NCBI RefSeq assembly: GCF_029851875.1
Contig: NZ_JARKVC010000010.1
Location: forward strand, 1 to 43,734
From: Actinomyces sp.
Lineage (GTDB): Bacteria > Actinomycetota > Actinomycetes > Actinomycetales > Actinomycetaceae
Direction of reading: 5' to 3'
Length of the DNA stretch: 43,734 nucleotides
In this document: piece after piece, positions 1-7,381 of the stretch
Position numbering within the stretch: position 1 is the first letter of the stretch
How the letters are laid out: the number at the start of each line of letters is the position of its first letter
Made by a program: the position numbers and the translations under genes
Notes under the pieces: generated by a model
The model's database searches: none
The model's input: only the letters and a program-made list of their open reading frames with translations
Told to the model about the DNA's origin: nothing

Positions 1-53
1 CCGGGCACAAGTGGTCTGACTCGTGCCCGGCCGCCCGCCCCGTGAGACCACTT
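1..53. repeat. Nested inverted repeats upstream of serC
   Basis: Two interlocked inverted repeats are visible. CCGGGCAC at 1-8 pairs with GTGCCCGG at 23-30. AAGTGGTCT at 9-17 pairs with AGACCACTT at 45-53. The two pairings are mutually exclusive as simple hairpins because 9-17 lies in the loop of the first. The first hairpin may be the end of an upstream transcript. The second reaches the -35 region of serC and could be an operator. The function is inferred only. Confidence 0.45.
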
Positions 54-88
54 TGCTCATCCGATGAGATGTGGGTGAAAATGGAGTA
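53..88 (+). promoter_or_regulatory. Putative serC promoter, possibly leaderless
   Basis: TTGCTC at 53-58 and TGAAAA at 76-81 are separated by 17 bp, which would place the transcription start at or next to the ATG at 88. The only purine-rich stretch before the ATG (GGAG at 83-86) is too close to act as a ribosome binding site. A leaderless mRNA is therefore the simplest reading. The -10 match is moderate. Confidence 0.35.
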
Positions 89-1176
89 TGCGCGTGCATA
101 ACTTCTCAGCAGGACCCGCCCAGCTCCCCCTTCCCGTTCTTGAGCAGGCCTCCGCCGAGTTCACCAGCTGGCGAGGTTCCGGAATGAGCGTCCTCGAGGT
201 CTCTCACCGCGGCAAGGACTTCACCGAGTGTGCTGCTGACGCCGAGGCCACGATCCGTCGCCTGGCCGGAGTCCCGGACGACTACGCCGTGCTCTTCCTC
301 GCCGGTGGCGCCACCGGCCAGTTCTCCGCTATCCCCGGCAACCTCACCCAGCGCGGAGACACGATCGCCTACCTCAACACGGGTCAGTGGTCGAAGAAGG
401 CCATCAAGGAGGCCACTCGTCAGGGCCTTGACGTCAAGGTCGTTGCCGACGAGGCCGACTCCTCTTACACCACGACCCCCGCTCCCGGTTCCTTTACCGT
501 CCCTGCCCGGGCCAAGTACCTCGGCTACTGCGCCAACGAGACCATCGGCGGCGTCGCCATGCCCTACGTGCCCACCGAGGAGGCTGCGGGCGTGCCGATC
601 GTGGCCGACGTGTCCTCCATGTACCTCTCGCGCCCTGTTGACGTCACCAAGTTCGGCGTCATCTTCGGTGGTGCCCAGAAGAATCTCGGCCCAGCCGGTA
701 TGGACATCTCCATCATTCGCCGCGACCTCATGGGTCACGCCCGCTCGGACGTCCCGGCCATCTGGGACTGGCAGGTCATGGCGGACAACGACTCCATGCT
801 CAACACCCCGCCCACCTTCTCCATCTACCTGCTCGGTCTCATCCTGCACTGGATCGAGGACGAGGGCGGTCTGGAAGCGATGGCGCAGCGCAATGACGCC
901 AAGGCCGCGCGCCTGTACGAGGCCATCGACTCCTCCGGCTTCTACCACAACCCGGTCGAGCCCGGCTCGCGCTCAGCAATGAACGTCCCCTTCACGCTGG
1001 CTGACTCCTCCCTCGATGCCGACTTCCTCGCCGGCGCCAGTGCTGCCGGGCTCGTCAACCTCAAGGGACACCGCAGCGTCGGCGGCATGCGCGCCTCGAT
1101 CTACAACGCCATGACGGACGAGGGTGTGAGCGCCCTCATCGACTACATGGCTGAGTTCGAGCGCACTCGCGGATGA
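88..1176 (+). CDS. serC: Phosphoserine aminotransferase
   Basis: A PLP-dependent class V-type aminotransferase that converts 3-phosphohydroxypyruvate and glutamate to O-phosphoserine and 2-oxoglutarate, the second step of serine synthesis. The protein has 362 aa and opens with the family-typical HNFSAGPAQLP. The PLP-binding lysine is in FGGAQKNLGPAG (K198). The C-terminal VGGMRASIYNA segment is the conserved phosphate-handling end of SerC. The length is normal for the family. serA, which makes its substrate, follows 163 bp downstream on the same strand, but a strong hairpin lies between them, so the two may be separate transcripts. The start is the first ATG after the putative promoter, with no usable Shine-Dalgarno. 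Confidence 0.97.
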   Translation: MRVHNFSAGPAQLPLPVLEQASAEFTSWRGSGMSVLEVSHRGKDFTECAADAEATIRRLAGVPDDYAVLFLAGGATGQFSAIPGNLTQRGDTIAYLNTGQWSKKAIKEATRQGLDVKVVADEADSSYTTTPAPGSFTVPARAKYLGYCANETIGGVAMPYVPTEEAAGVPIVADVSSMYLSRPVDVTKFGVIFGGAQKNLGPAGMDISIIRRDLMGHARSDVPAIWDWQVMADNDSMLNTPPTFSIYLLGLILHWIEDEGGLEAMAQRNDAKAARLYEAIDSSGFYHNPVEPGSRSAMNVPFTLADSSLDADFLAGASAAGLVNLKGHRSVGGMRASIYNAMTDEGVSALIDYMAEFERTRG

Positions 1177-1182
1177 GCATGA

Positions 1183-1223
1183 GGTGAGCCGACGGCGATG
1201 CCTGCCTGCGCCGTCGGCTCACC
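1183..1223 (+). terminator. Hairpin terminator after serC
   Basis: A perfect 15-bp stem (1183-1197 with 1209-1223) and an 11-nt loop lie just after the serC stop. There is no T-tract, as is usual for high-GC actinobacteria. Confidence 0.6.
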
Positions 1224-1339
1224 CCGGCCCGTGGCTACCTGAGCACGGGAACCGGAAGACGGTTTCCTGTGTGTTTCCTACGTGACTGTTCCACCCTGAT
1301 TCACTACGCCTGCAAGCCGCCAGCACCGGAAGGACCATT

Positions 1340-2524
1340 ATGACCAAGCTGCGCGTCAAGACCCTCAATGCCATTTCCGCCAGCGGACTGACCCGGTTCC
1401 CTGCCGAGAGCTACGAGGTTGGAGAGGGTGTGGAGTCTCCCGACGCCTTGCTCGTGCGATCGGCCAAGCTGCACGACACCCCGATCCCCGAGTCCGTCCA
1501 GGCCATCGCCCGCGCCGGCGCCGGGACGAACAACATCCCTGTAGCCGAGATGACCAAGCGTGGTGTCCCTGTCTTCAACACCCCGGGTGCCAACGCCAAC
1601 GCGGTCAAGGAGCTGGTCCTGGCCGGTCTGTTCATCACCTCGCGCAACCTCATCCCCGCTGCCCGCTTTGCCCACGAGCTCTCGGGGACCGACGCCGAGA
1701 TCGCCAAGGCGGTGGAGGCCGGCAAGAAGCAGTTCGTCGGTTTTGAGCTGCCGGGGAAGACCCTCGGTGTCATCGGCCTGGGGGCGATTGGCGTGCGCGT
1801 GGCCAACGCGGCGCTCGGGCTCGGCCTGAAGGTGGTGGGCTACGACCCAGCCATCTCCGTGGACCATGCCTGGAACCTGTCGGCTGAGGTTGAGCGTGCG
1901 GAGTCGATGGAGGAGGTCTTCAAGCGGGCTGACATCCTCACGGTCCACGTTCCCCTCATTGACGCTACGCGTGGTCTCGTCTCTACCCAGCGCCTGGCGC
2001 TGATGAAGCACTCAGCAGTCATTCTCAACTTCGCCCGCCCCGAGATCGTGGACGAGACAGCGATTGTCTCCGCCCTCGACCAGGACTACCTGGCTGGTTA
2101 TGTCTGCGACTTCCCGTCGACGGCGGTTCACAAGCACCCCAAGTGCATCTCGCTACCTCACCTGGGCGCTTCCACCAAGGAGGCAGAGCGCAACTGCGCC
2201 GTCATGGCGGTGGATGAGCTGCGTGGCTTCCTGGAGGACGGCCAGATTCACAACTCGGTCAACTTCCCTGAGGCGGTCATGGCGCGTGAGCCAGGTACCT
2301 TCCGCCTGCTCATCGTCAACAAGAACGTGCCGAACGTGGTTGGTCAGGTCTCCACGATCGTCGCCCAGCGCGGACACAACATCGCCAACCTTCTTAACCG
2401 CTCGCGTGGTGAGCTGGCGGTGACTCTTGTTGACGTTGACGGTGAGGCGGATGCTCGGCTGGCTGAGGAGGTCCGCGGGATCGACGGCGTCCAGAGCGTA
2501 CGCCTGATCCCCGCGCGAGCCTGA
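1340..2524 (+). CDS. serA: D-3-phosphoglycerate dehydrogenase, short ACT-domain form
   Basis: Oxidises 3-phosphoglycerate to 3-phosphohydroxypyruvate with NAD, the committed step of serine synthesis. At 394 aa it is the short E. coli-like form, without the extra allosteric-substrate-binding domain of the ~530-aa mycobacterial type. The Rossmann motif GVIGLGAIGVRVA is near residues 140-152. The catalytic region includes the ARPEIVDE segment and H274 in PHLGAST. The last ~75 residues form an ACT domain (LLIVNKNVPNVVGQVSTIV), the expected site of serine feedback inhibition. A GGAAGGA ribosome site at 1328-1334 supports the ATG at 1340. A 413-bp non-coding stretch filled by a repeat array follows. 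Confidence 0.97.
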   Translation: MTKLRVKTLNAISASGLTRFPAESYEVGEGVESPDALLVRSAKLHDTPIPESVQAIARAGAGTNNIPVAEMTKRGVPVFNTPGANANAVKELVLAGLFITSRNLIPAARFAHELSGTDAEIAKAVEAGKKQFVGFELPGKTLGVIGLGAIGVRVANAALGLGLKVVGYDPAISVDHAWNLSAEVERAESMEEVFKRADILTVHVPLIDATRGLVSTQRLALMKHSAVILNFARPEIVDETAIVSALDQDYLAGYVCDFPSTAVHKHPKCISLPHLGASTKEAERNCAVMAVDELRGFLEDGQIHNSVNFPEAVMAREPGTFRLLIVNKNVPNVVGQVSTIVAQRGHNIANLLNRSRGELAVTLVDVDGEADARLAEEVRGIDGVQSVRLIPARA

Positions 2525-2579
2525 GACTGTGTGCGGGTGTGATCTCCTCGTGGGCCTGATGCCCATGAGGGCCTGAGAG

Positions 2580-2854
2580 GGCGTGCTTCCAGCACGGGGG
2601 CGTGGATCCGTGCCGTGGCGGCGTGCATCTATGTCGTGGCGGCGTGGGTGAAATCTGAGGGCGTGTCCTGATGCGTTGAGGGACACGCCCCCAGTGTCTT
2701 AACACGCCGCGACTAGGTGGAAGTACGCCGCCATCAGATGAATCCACGCCCCCACCTGGCCGGAGCACGCCCCGCTCAGGTGGGAGCACGCCTGCCTGGG
2801 CGAAAACACGCCGCGACTGGGCGAAAACACGCCCCGGCCAGGCGAAAGCACGCC
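2580..2854. repeat. Array of CACGCC hexamers at ~21-bp steps, inverted about a centre (copy 1)
   Basis: GGCGTG occurs at 2580, 2599, 2620, 2641 and 2660 (steps 19, 21, 21, 19). CACGCC (one copy TACGCC) occurs at 2684, 2703, 2724, 2745, 2766, 2787, 2807, 2828 and 2849 (steps 19, 21, 21, 21, 21, 20, 21, 21). The 30-nt centre, 2660-2689, is a hairpin with a 9-bp stem (GGCGTGTCC / GGACACGCC). Between hexamers the sequence is loosely conserved, with a tendency to end in GGAAG or GCGAAA. Reading outward from the centre, both arms show 5'-CACGCC. The array fills most of the serA-GH42 gap and ends about 10 bp before the -35 box of the GH42 gene. A second copy lies at 32758-33007. The function is unknown. 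Possible roles are a binding platform for a DNA-bending or condensing protein, or a transcribed structured element. Confidence 0.85.
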
Positions 2855-2862
2855 GCCAAGGC

Positions 2863-2910
2863 TTCACAGAAAGGGTTCTCATCCTCTACTATCTAGTAAC
2901 TACTAGATAG
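2863..2910 (+). promoter_or_regulatory. GH42 promoter with palindromic TetR-type operator
   Basis: A likely -35 TTCACA (2863-2868) and -10 TACTAT (2887-2892) are 18 bp apart. Overlapping the -10 is a perfect palindrome: CTATCTAGTA at 2889-2898, a two-base centre AC, and TACTAGATAG at 2901-2910. The 10-mer CTATCTAGTA recurs in the promoter of the MFS carrier at 8771-8780, next to which the TetR gene is transcribed. Binding here would block RNA polymerase, so repression relieved by a sugar ligand is inferred. Confidence 0.7.
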
Positions 2911-2937
2911 GCGGCGAGGGCGCCGCAGGAGGTCACC

Positions 2938-5055
2938 ATGACAAGCCCGATGACGAGCTCCGCGAACCGTCTCCTGTTCGGCGCGGCCTACTACGACGAG
3001 TACACCCCTGCCTCGGCGGGCGAGGACCGCCTCGAGCGCGACATGCAGATGATGGTCGAGGCTGGCTTCACCACGATCCGCATCGCCGAGTTCACCTGGG
3101 GCACCTGGAACCCCGCGCCCGGCGTCTTTGACTTCACCCACGTCGACCGCGCGATTGACGCCGCGGCCACCCATGGCCTGGACGTCATCATCGGCACCCC
3201 CACCGCCGCGGTGCCCACCTGGCTCGCCGCCCGCCACCCCGAGGTCATGGGCGTCAGCGCCCAGGGGACCCCCAACGGGTACGGTCCGCGCCAGAACATG
3301 GACATCACCGCCCCGGCCTACCGCTACTACGGCGAGCAGGCCATCCGCGCGCTCGTGGCCCACACCGCACCGCGGGACAACGTCGTCGGCTTTCAGCTCG
3401 ACAACGAGACGAAGTACTACGACGCCTACAACGTCGACATCCAACGCGCCTTTGTCGACTCCCTCAAGGAGCGCTTCGGCGGGGACCTCGACGCCCTCAA
3501 CGCCGCCTACGGCCTGAACTACTGGGCCAACCGGGTCAACGCCTGGGAAGAGTTCCCGGACGTCGCCCAGACGGTCAACGCCTCCCTGGCCGCCGCCTTC
3601 GACGCCTTTCGCCGCTCGCTGGTCACCGACTTCCTCCTGTGGCAGCGCGCCATCGTGGATGACTACCGCCGCGAGGACCAGTTCGTCACCCAGAACTTCG
3701 ACTACGAGTGGCGCGGCTACTCCTTCGGGATCCAGCCCGCCGTCGACCACTTCAAGGCGGCCGAGGCCGTCACCCTGGCCGGGGTCGACATCTACCACCC
3801 CACCGAGGACCAGCTCACCGGCAAGGAGATCGCCTTTGGCGGGGACATCAACCGCGCCCTCAAGGACGGCGCTCCCTACCTGGTCCTGGAGACCGAGGCC
3901 CAGGGGCAGATGGGCTGGCTGCCCTACCCCGGTCAGCTGCGCCTGCAGGCATACTCCCACCTGGCCTCTGGCGCCATGGGCGTCATGTACTGGCACTGGG
4001 GATCGATCCACAACTCCTTCGAGACCTACTGGAAGGGCCTGGTCTCCCAGGACTACTCCGCCAACCCCACCTACCTGGAGGCTGCTCGCTTCGGCGCGGA
4101 GGTCAAGGAGCACGCCGCGTCGCTGGCGGGGCTGACCAAGTGCAACAAGATCGCCGTCATGGTCTCCAACGAGGCCTACACGGCCCTGGAGTGGTTCTCC
4201 ATCGACTCCGGCTTCCCACGCCGTGTCAGCGGTGGCGGCGCCAGCTACAACGACGTCTTCCGCCTAGTCTACGACGCCCTCTTCGAGGCCAACCTCGAGG
4301 CTGACATCGTGCCCGCTGACGCCCCGGCCGAGCGTCTGGCCCGCTACGACGTCCTGCTCACCCCGGCCCTGTACGTCACACCCCAGGAGACCATCGCCAA
4401 CCTGCGTTCCTTCGTTGAGGGCGGAGGCCACCTGGTGACCACCTTCCGCACTGCCGTCGCCGATGAGAACGTCCAGGTCTTCACTGACCGCCAGCCCCAC
4501 GGACTGTCCGACCTGCTCGGTCTGGGCACCGACCAGTTCACGCGGCCCGACGGCGTCCGCCTGGCCCCTGCGGGCGCTCTTGCCGCCGCCCTTCCTGAGG
4601 GCACGGACCTGGGGCTGACACACTTCATGGAGCTGATGACCCCGATAGAGGGGGTCGACGACGTCGAGGTCCTGGCGACCTACGACCACCACGCCTGGTC
4701 CGGCCCGGCGATCGCGACCCGCGCCGTCGGTTCCGGCTCCGTCACCCACCTGGCTACCTGGGCCAGCCCCGAGGTGGTGCGCGCCGTCGTCACGCTCGTG
4801 GCTGAGCGAGCGGGCGTGACGGACTGGGCCGGCGAGCTTGCCGGCCAGGTGACCGTGCGCAAGGGCGTCAACGGCGCCGGCCGCTCGCTGGCCTACTTCC
4901 TGCGCTACAGCCACGTGCCCGTCACCCTCACCCTCCCGGTAGGCGGCACCGACGTGCTGGGCACCCTCGGCGAGGCCGGTGCCCTTGTGCCGGCGGGCAC
5001 CACCATGACGCTGCCCGGCTGGGGGGTGCTCGCCCTGGAGGGGGAGCAGGCCTGA
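2938..5055 (+). CDS. GH42 beta-galactosidase
   Basis: An intracellular glycoside hydrolase family 42 enzyme that removes beta-linked galactose from the non-reducing end of oligosaccharides. At 705 aa it has the usual size: a TIM barrel from about residue 8 (LLFGAAYYDEY), a trimerisation domain with a class I glutamine-amidotransferase-like fold, and a C-terminal beta domain. The proton donor is E157 in FQLDNETKYY. The nucleophile is most likely E318 in LVLETEAQGQ. There is no signal peptide, so substrates must be imported, which fits the MFS sugar carrier at 7382-8710. AGGAGG at 2927-2932 selects the ATG at 2938. The upstream palindrome implies control by the TetR protein at 6655-7296. The exact linkage preference cannot be read from sequence; the GH30 partner suggests beta-1,6 or beta-1,3 galacto-oligosaccharides. 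Confidence 0.93.
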   Translation: MTSPMTSSANRLLFGAAYYDEYTPASAGEDRLERDMQMMVEAGFTTIRIAEFTWGTWNPAPGVFDFTHVDRAIDAAATHGLDVIIGTPTAAVPTWLAARHPEVMGVSAQGTPNGYGPRQNMDITAPAYRYYGEQAIRALVAHTAPRDNVVGFQLDNETKYYDAYNVDIQRAFVDSLKERFGGDLDALNAAYGLNYWANRVNAWEEFPDVAQTVNASLAAAFDAFRRSLVTDFLLWQRAIVDDYRREDQFVTQNFDYEWRGYSFGIQPAVDHFKAAEAVTLAGVDIYHPTEDQLTGKEIAFGGDINRALKDGAPYLVLETEAQGQMGWLPYPGQLRLQAYSHLASGAMGVMYWHWGSIHNSFETYWKGLVSQDYSANPTYLEAARFGAEVKEHAASLAGLTKCNKIAVMVSNEAYTALEWFSIDSGFPRRVSGGGASYNDVFRLVYDALFEANLEADIVPADAPAERLARYDVLLTPALYVTPQETIANLRSFVEGGGHLVTTFRTAVADENVQVFTDRQPHGLSDLLGLGTDQFTRPDGVRLAPAGALAAALPEGTDLGLTHFMELMTPIEGVDDVEVLATYDHHAWSGPAIATRAVGSGSVTHLATWASPEVVRAVVTLVAERAGVTDWAGELAGQVTVRKGVNGAGRSLAYFLRYSHVPVTLTLPVGGTDVLGTLGEAGALVPAGTTMTLPGWGVLALEGEQA

Positions 5056-5188
5056 GCCCACGGGTGGCCCTCGTCAGCCACGACGACGGCGACCAGTGGC
5101 CTGCCACTGCGCAGGAACCTCATCCGTACCCGGGCCAGAGCGGCCCGGGACCACTGCAAGGACGCACGAGACAGACAAGGAGACTTCC

Positions 5189-6580
5189 ATGACCTCACAG
5201 CCCACCTGGGTCGTCACGACCGAGCACGAGTCCTGGTCCACGCCCGACACGGGTGTGGAGATCACCCCGATGGACGAGTTCCCCGGCGCCCTCATCCAGA
5301 CTGACAAGCCTGCTCAGGAGATCGAGGGCTTCGGCGTGTGCTTCAACGAGCTGGGCTGGACCTCACTGGCCCGCCTGACACAGGCTGAGCGTACCGAGAT
5401 CCTTACCGAGATCTTCTCCCCCCAGGGCGGCAACGCCTCGGTGTGCCGCATGCCCGTGGGCGCCAACGACTTCTCGGTCGACTGGTACTCCTATGACGAG
5501 ACGCCCGGCGACTTTGAGCTGAGGGACTTCTCCGTCGAGCACGACGAGGCTACGCTCGTGCCCTTCATCAGGGCTGCCCAGGCCGTGCGAGGCGACCTGC
5601 GCCTGTGGGCCTCGCCGTGGTGCCCGCCGACCTGGATGAAGACCAACGGTCACTACGCCTGTGCGGCCCCGAACCCGCTGGTGACCCAGGCCCGTTTCGA
5701 CAACGGGCTCACCCCGGACCGTGCCGTCCCCGAGGGCACTGACGGCTTCATCCTCGACGAGGAGTACCTGGACGCCTACGCCCGCTACTTCGGCAAGTTC
5801 GTCGACGCCTACGCCGAGCGCGGCATCGACATCTCCATGGTCATGCCGCAGAACGAGTTCAACTCTGACCAGGTCTTCCCCTCGTGCACCTGGACCCCGG
5901 CGGGCCTGGCTCGCTTCCTGCGCCACCTCGTGCCAGAGATGAGCAAGCGTGACGTCGAGGTCTTCCTCGGCACCATGGAGCGCCCCGACGAGCAGCTGGT
6001 CGAGGAGGTCCTGGCGGATCCCGAGATCGGGGACAAGATCCGTGGTGTCGGCTTCCAGTGGGCCGGCAAGGGCGCGGTGCCCTACATCCACCGCGCCCAC
6101 CCCGAGCTCAAGATCTACCAGAGCGAACAGGAGTGTGGTGACGGCAAGAACGACTGGCGCTACGCCCGCTACGCCTGGACGATGATGCGCCATTACCTCA
6201 ACCACGGCGCCAACGTCTACGACTACTGGAACCTCTCCCTGGAGAAGGGCGGTGTCTCGCGCTGGGGCTGGAGCCAGAACTCCTTCGTCACGGTGGACCC
6301 GGTAGCGGCCACCTACACCTTCAACTACGAGTACTACATCTGGAAGCACCTGGCTCACTTCGTCCAGCGCGGTGCCCGCTTCCTGCCGACCCTGTCCTAC
6401 ACCGGCTACGAGAACGTGCTGTCCTTCGCTAACCCGGACGGATCGATCGTCATCGCGGCCCACAACGACATGACCAACCCGATGCCGATCGTCTTCGGGG
6501 TCCGTAACAGGCTCGTCAAGGCCACGCTCCCGGCCGACTCGGTCTCCACGATCCACGTGCCGGCCGAGCTGCTGGCCTGA
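5189..6580 (+). CDS. GH30-family glycosidase, intracellular
   Basis: A clan GH-A retaining hydrolase of family 30. E223 in MPQNEFN is the expected acid/base. E313 in KIYQSEQECG aligns with the SE nucleophile segment of glucocerebrosidase-type enzymes. The protein has 463 aa: a TIM barrel followed by the short beta-sandwich that wraps GH30 enzymes. There is no signal peptide or cell-wall anchor. An open frame extends upstream to 5096, but AAGGAG at 5177-5182 selects the ATG at 5189. The gene follows GH42 by 133 bp, in which two small hairpins (5095-5108 and 5129-5149) may tune or process a shared transcript. Some GH30 subfamilies in bifidobacteria release beta-1,6-galactobiose; with GH42 next door that activity is plausible here, but beta-glucosidase or beta-xylosidase activity cannot be excluded. 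Confidence 0.88.
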   Translation: MTSQPTWVVTTEHESWSTPDTGVEITPMDEFPGALIQTDKPAQEIEGFGVCFNELGWTSLARLTQAERTEILTEIFSPQGGNASVCRMPVGANDFSVDWYSYDETPGDFELRDFSVEHDEATLVPFIRAAQAVRGDLRLWASPWCPPTWMKTNGHYACAAPNPLVTQARFDNGLTPDRAVPEGTDGFILDEEYLDAYARYFGKFVDAYAERGIDISMVMPQNEFNSDQVFPSCTWTPAGLARFLRHLVPEMSKRDVEVFLGTMERPDEQLVEEVLADPEIGDKIRGVGFQWAGKGAVPYIHRAHPELKIYQSEQECGDGKNDWRYARYAWTMMRHYLNHGANVYDYWNLSLEKGGVSRWGWSQNSFVTVDPVAATYTFNYEYYIWKHLAHFVQRGARFLPTLSYTGYENVLSFANPDGSIVIAAHNDMTNPMPIVFGVRNRLVKATLPADSVSTIHVPAELLA

Positions 6581-6608
6581 CCCGGGGCCTGACCAGGGAG
6601 CAGCGTGG

Positions 6609-6644
6609 GCGGGCCGGAACGGTGAGGCCAGCGTTCCGGCCCGC
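6609..6644. terminator. Bidirectional hairpin between the convergent GH30 and tetR genes
   Basis: A perfect 13-bp stem (6609-6621 with 6632-6644) and a 10-nt loop sit in the 74-bp gap between two convergent genes. It can serve both strands. Confidence 0.6.
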
Positions 6645-6654
6645 AGCGTCGTCC

Positions 6655-7296
6655 TCAGCGGTAACCGTCCCACGCAGGCGAGGGGAAGAGCAGCGGCTCC
6701 CAGCGCGCCCACTCCTGGCGCAGTGAGACCGCGGGTCTGCGGAAGGATCGGATCTGAGCCCCGTCCATCGCCTCGATCGCCATCTCCACCAGCGGTCGCA
6801 TGCTTGACCAGCCGCCCTGGTCGTGGACGTGGGGCGGCAGGCGCCAGGTGAACCGGGAGTAGAAGTCCCAGACCTGGTCGGGCCGGTTGATGAAGCGCTC
6901 ATAGGCCGGGTGCTCGGGGTCGGTCGCCTCCACGCCGAGCGTCATGTACAGGCCCATGAGCTGGGGGCGGGCCTCGTTGAAGGCCACGAGGTAGCGGAAG
7001 TAGGCCGGCAGGCTGATGCCCTCGGGGTGGGTGGCAGCCGGGTCCCCGGAGTCGATGAAGTCCTGGGGGGTGCCCTGGCGGTCATAGCGCTGGTCCAGGA
7101 GCAGCTCCAGCAGCCCGTTCTTGGTGCCGATGTAGTGCAGCAGACCGGCCTGGGTGATGCCGACGGCGTCGGCCACCTCCTGCAGGGACAGTCCGCTAAA
7201 GCCGTGGCGGGCCACGAGGTCGGTGGCGACCTGGACGATCTGCTCGCGTCGCTGCTCGGCAGTGAGACGGACGCGCTTGGTGCGGCTGGTGGTCAT
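6655..7296 (-). CDS. TetR-family transcriptional regulator of the beta-galactoside module
   Basis: A 213-aa TetR-type regulator. The N-terminal helix-turn-helix spans about residues 10-58, with the recognition segment SLQEVADAVGITQAGLLHYIGTK. The C-terminal ligand and dimer domain is divergent. The gene lies 85 bp downstream of the MFS carrier gene on the same strand, so the two are probably co-transcribed from the promoter at about 8790. The same 10-bp motif occurs at that promoter and at the GH42 promoter, making a divergent regulon with autoregulation the likely design. The inducer is probably a galactoside or its breakdown product (inference). Confidence 0.9.
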   Translation of the reverse strand: MTTSRTKRVRLTAEQRREQIVQVATDLVARHGFSGLSLQEVADAVGITQAGLLHYIGTKNGLLELLLDQRYDRQGTPQDFIDSGDPAATHPEGISLPAYFRYLVAFNEARPQLMGLYMTLGVEATDPEHPAYERFINRPDQVWDFYSRFTWRLPPHVHDQGGWSSMRPLVEMAIEAMDGAQIRSFRRPAVSLRQEWARWEPLLFPSPAWDGYR

Positions 7297-7381
7297 GATG
7301 GCTTTCTGGGTCGGCAGGAGCGGGGAGACGACGACGGCGGCCCCGCCAAGCGGAGCCGCCGTGCCTGAGATCCGGTGCAGG

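Noticed and set aside
2580-2854. CRISPR array
   Set aside because: Only six bases are conserved per unit, units are 19-21 bp, the orientation inverts in the middle, and there are no cas genes.
2394-2882. Minus-strand open frame with a seven-residue repeat (GVLPPER-like) across array 1
   Set aside because: The repeat arises because 21 bp equals seven codons. Steps of 19 and 20 bp break the frame, array 2 does not keep a frame, and no ribosome site is present.
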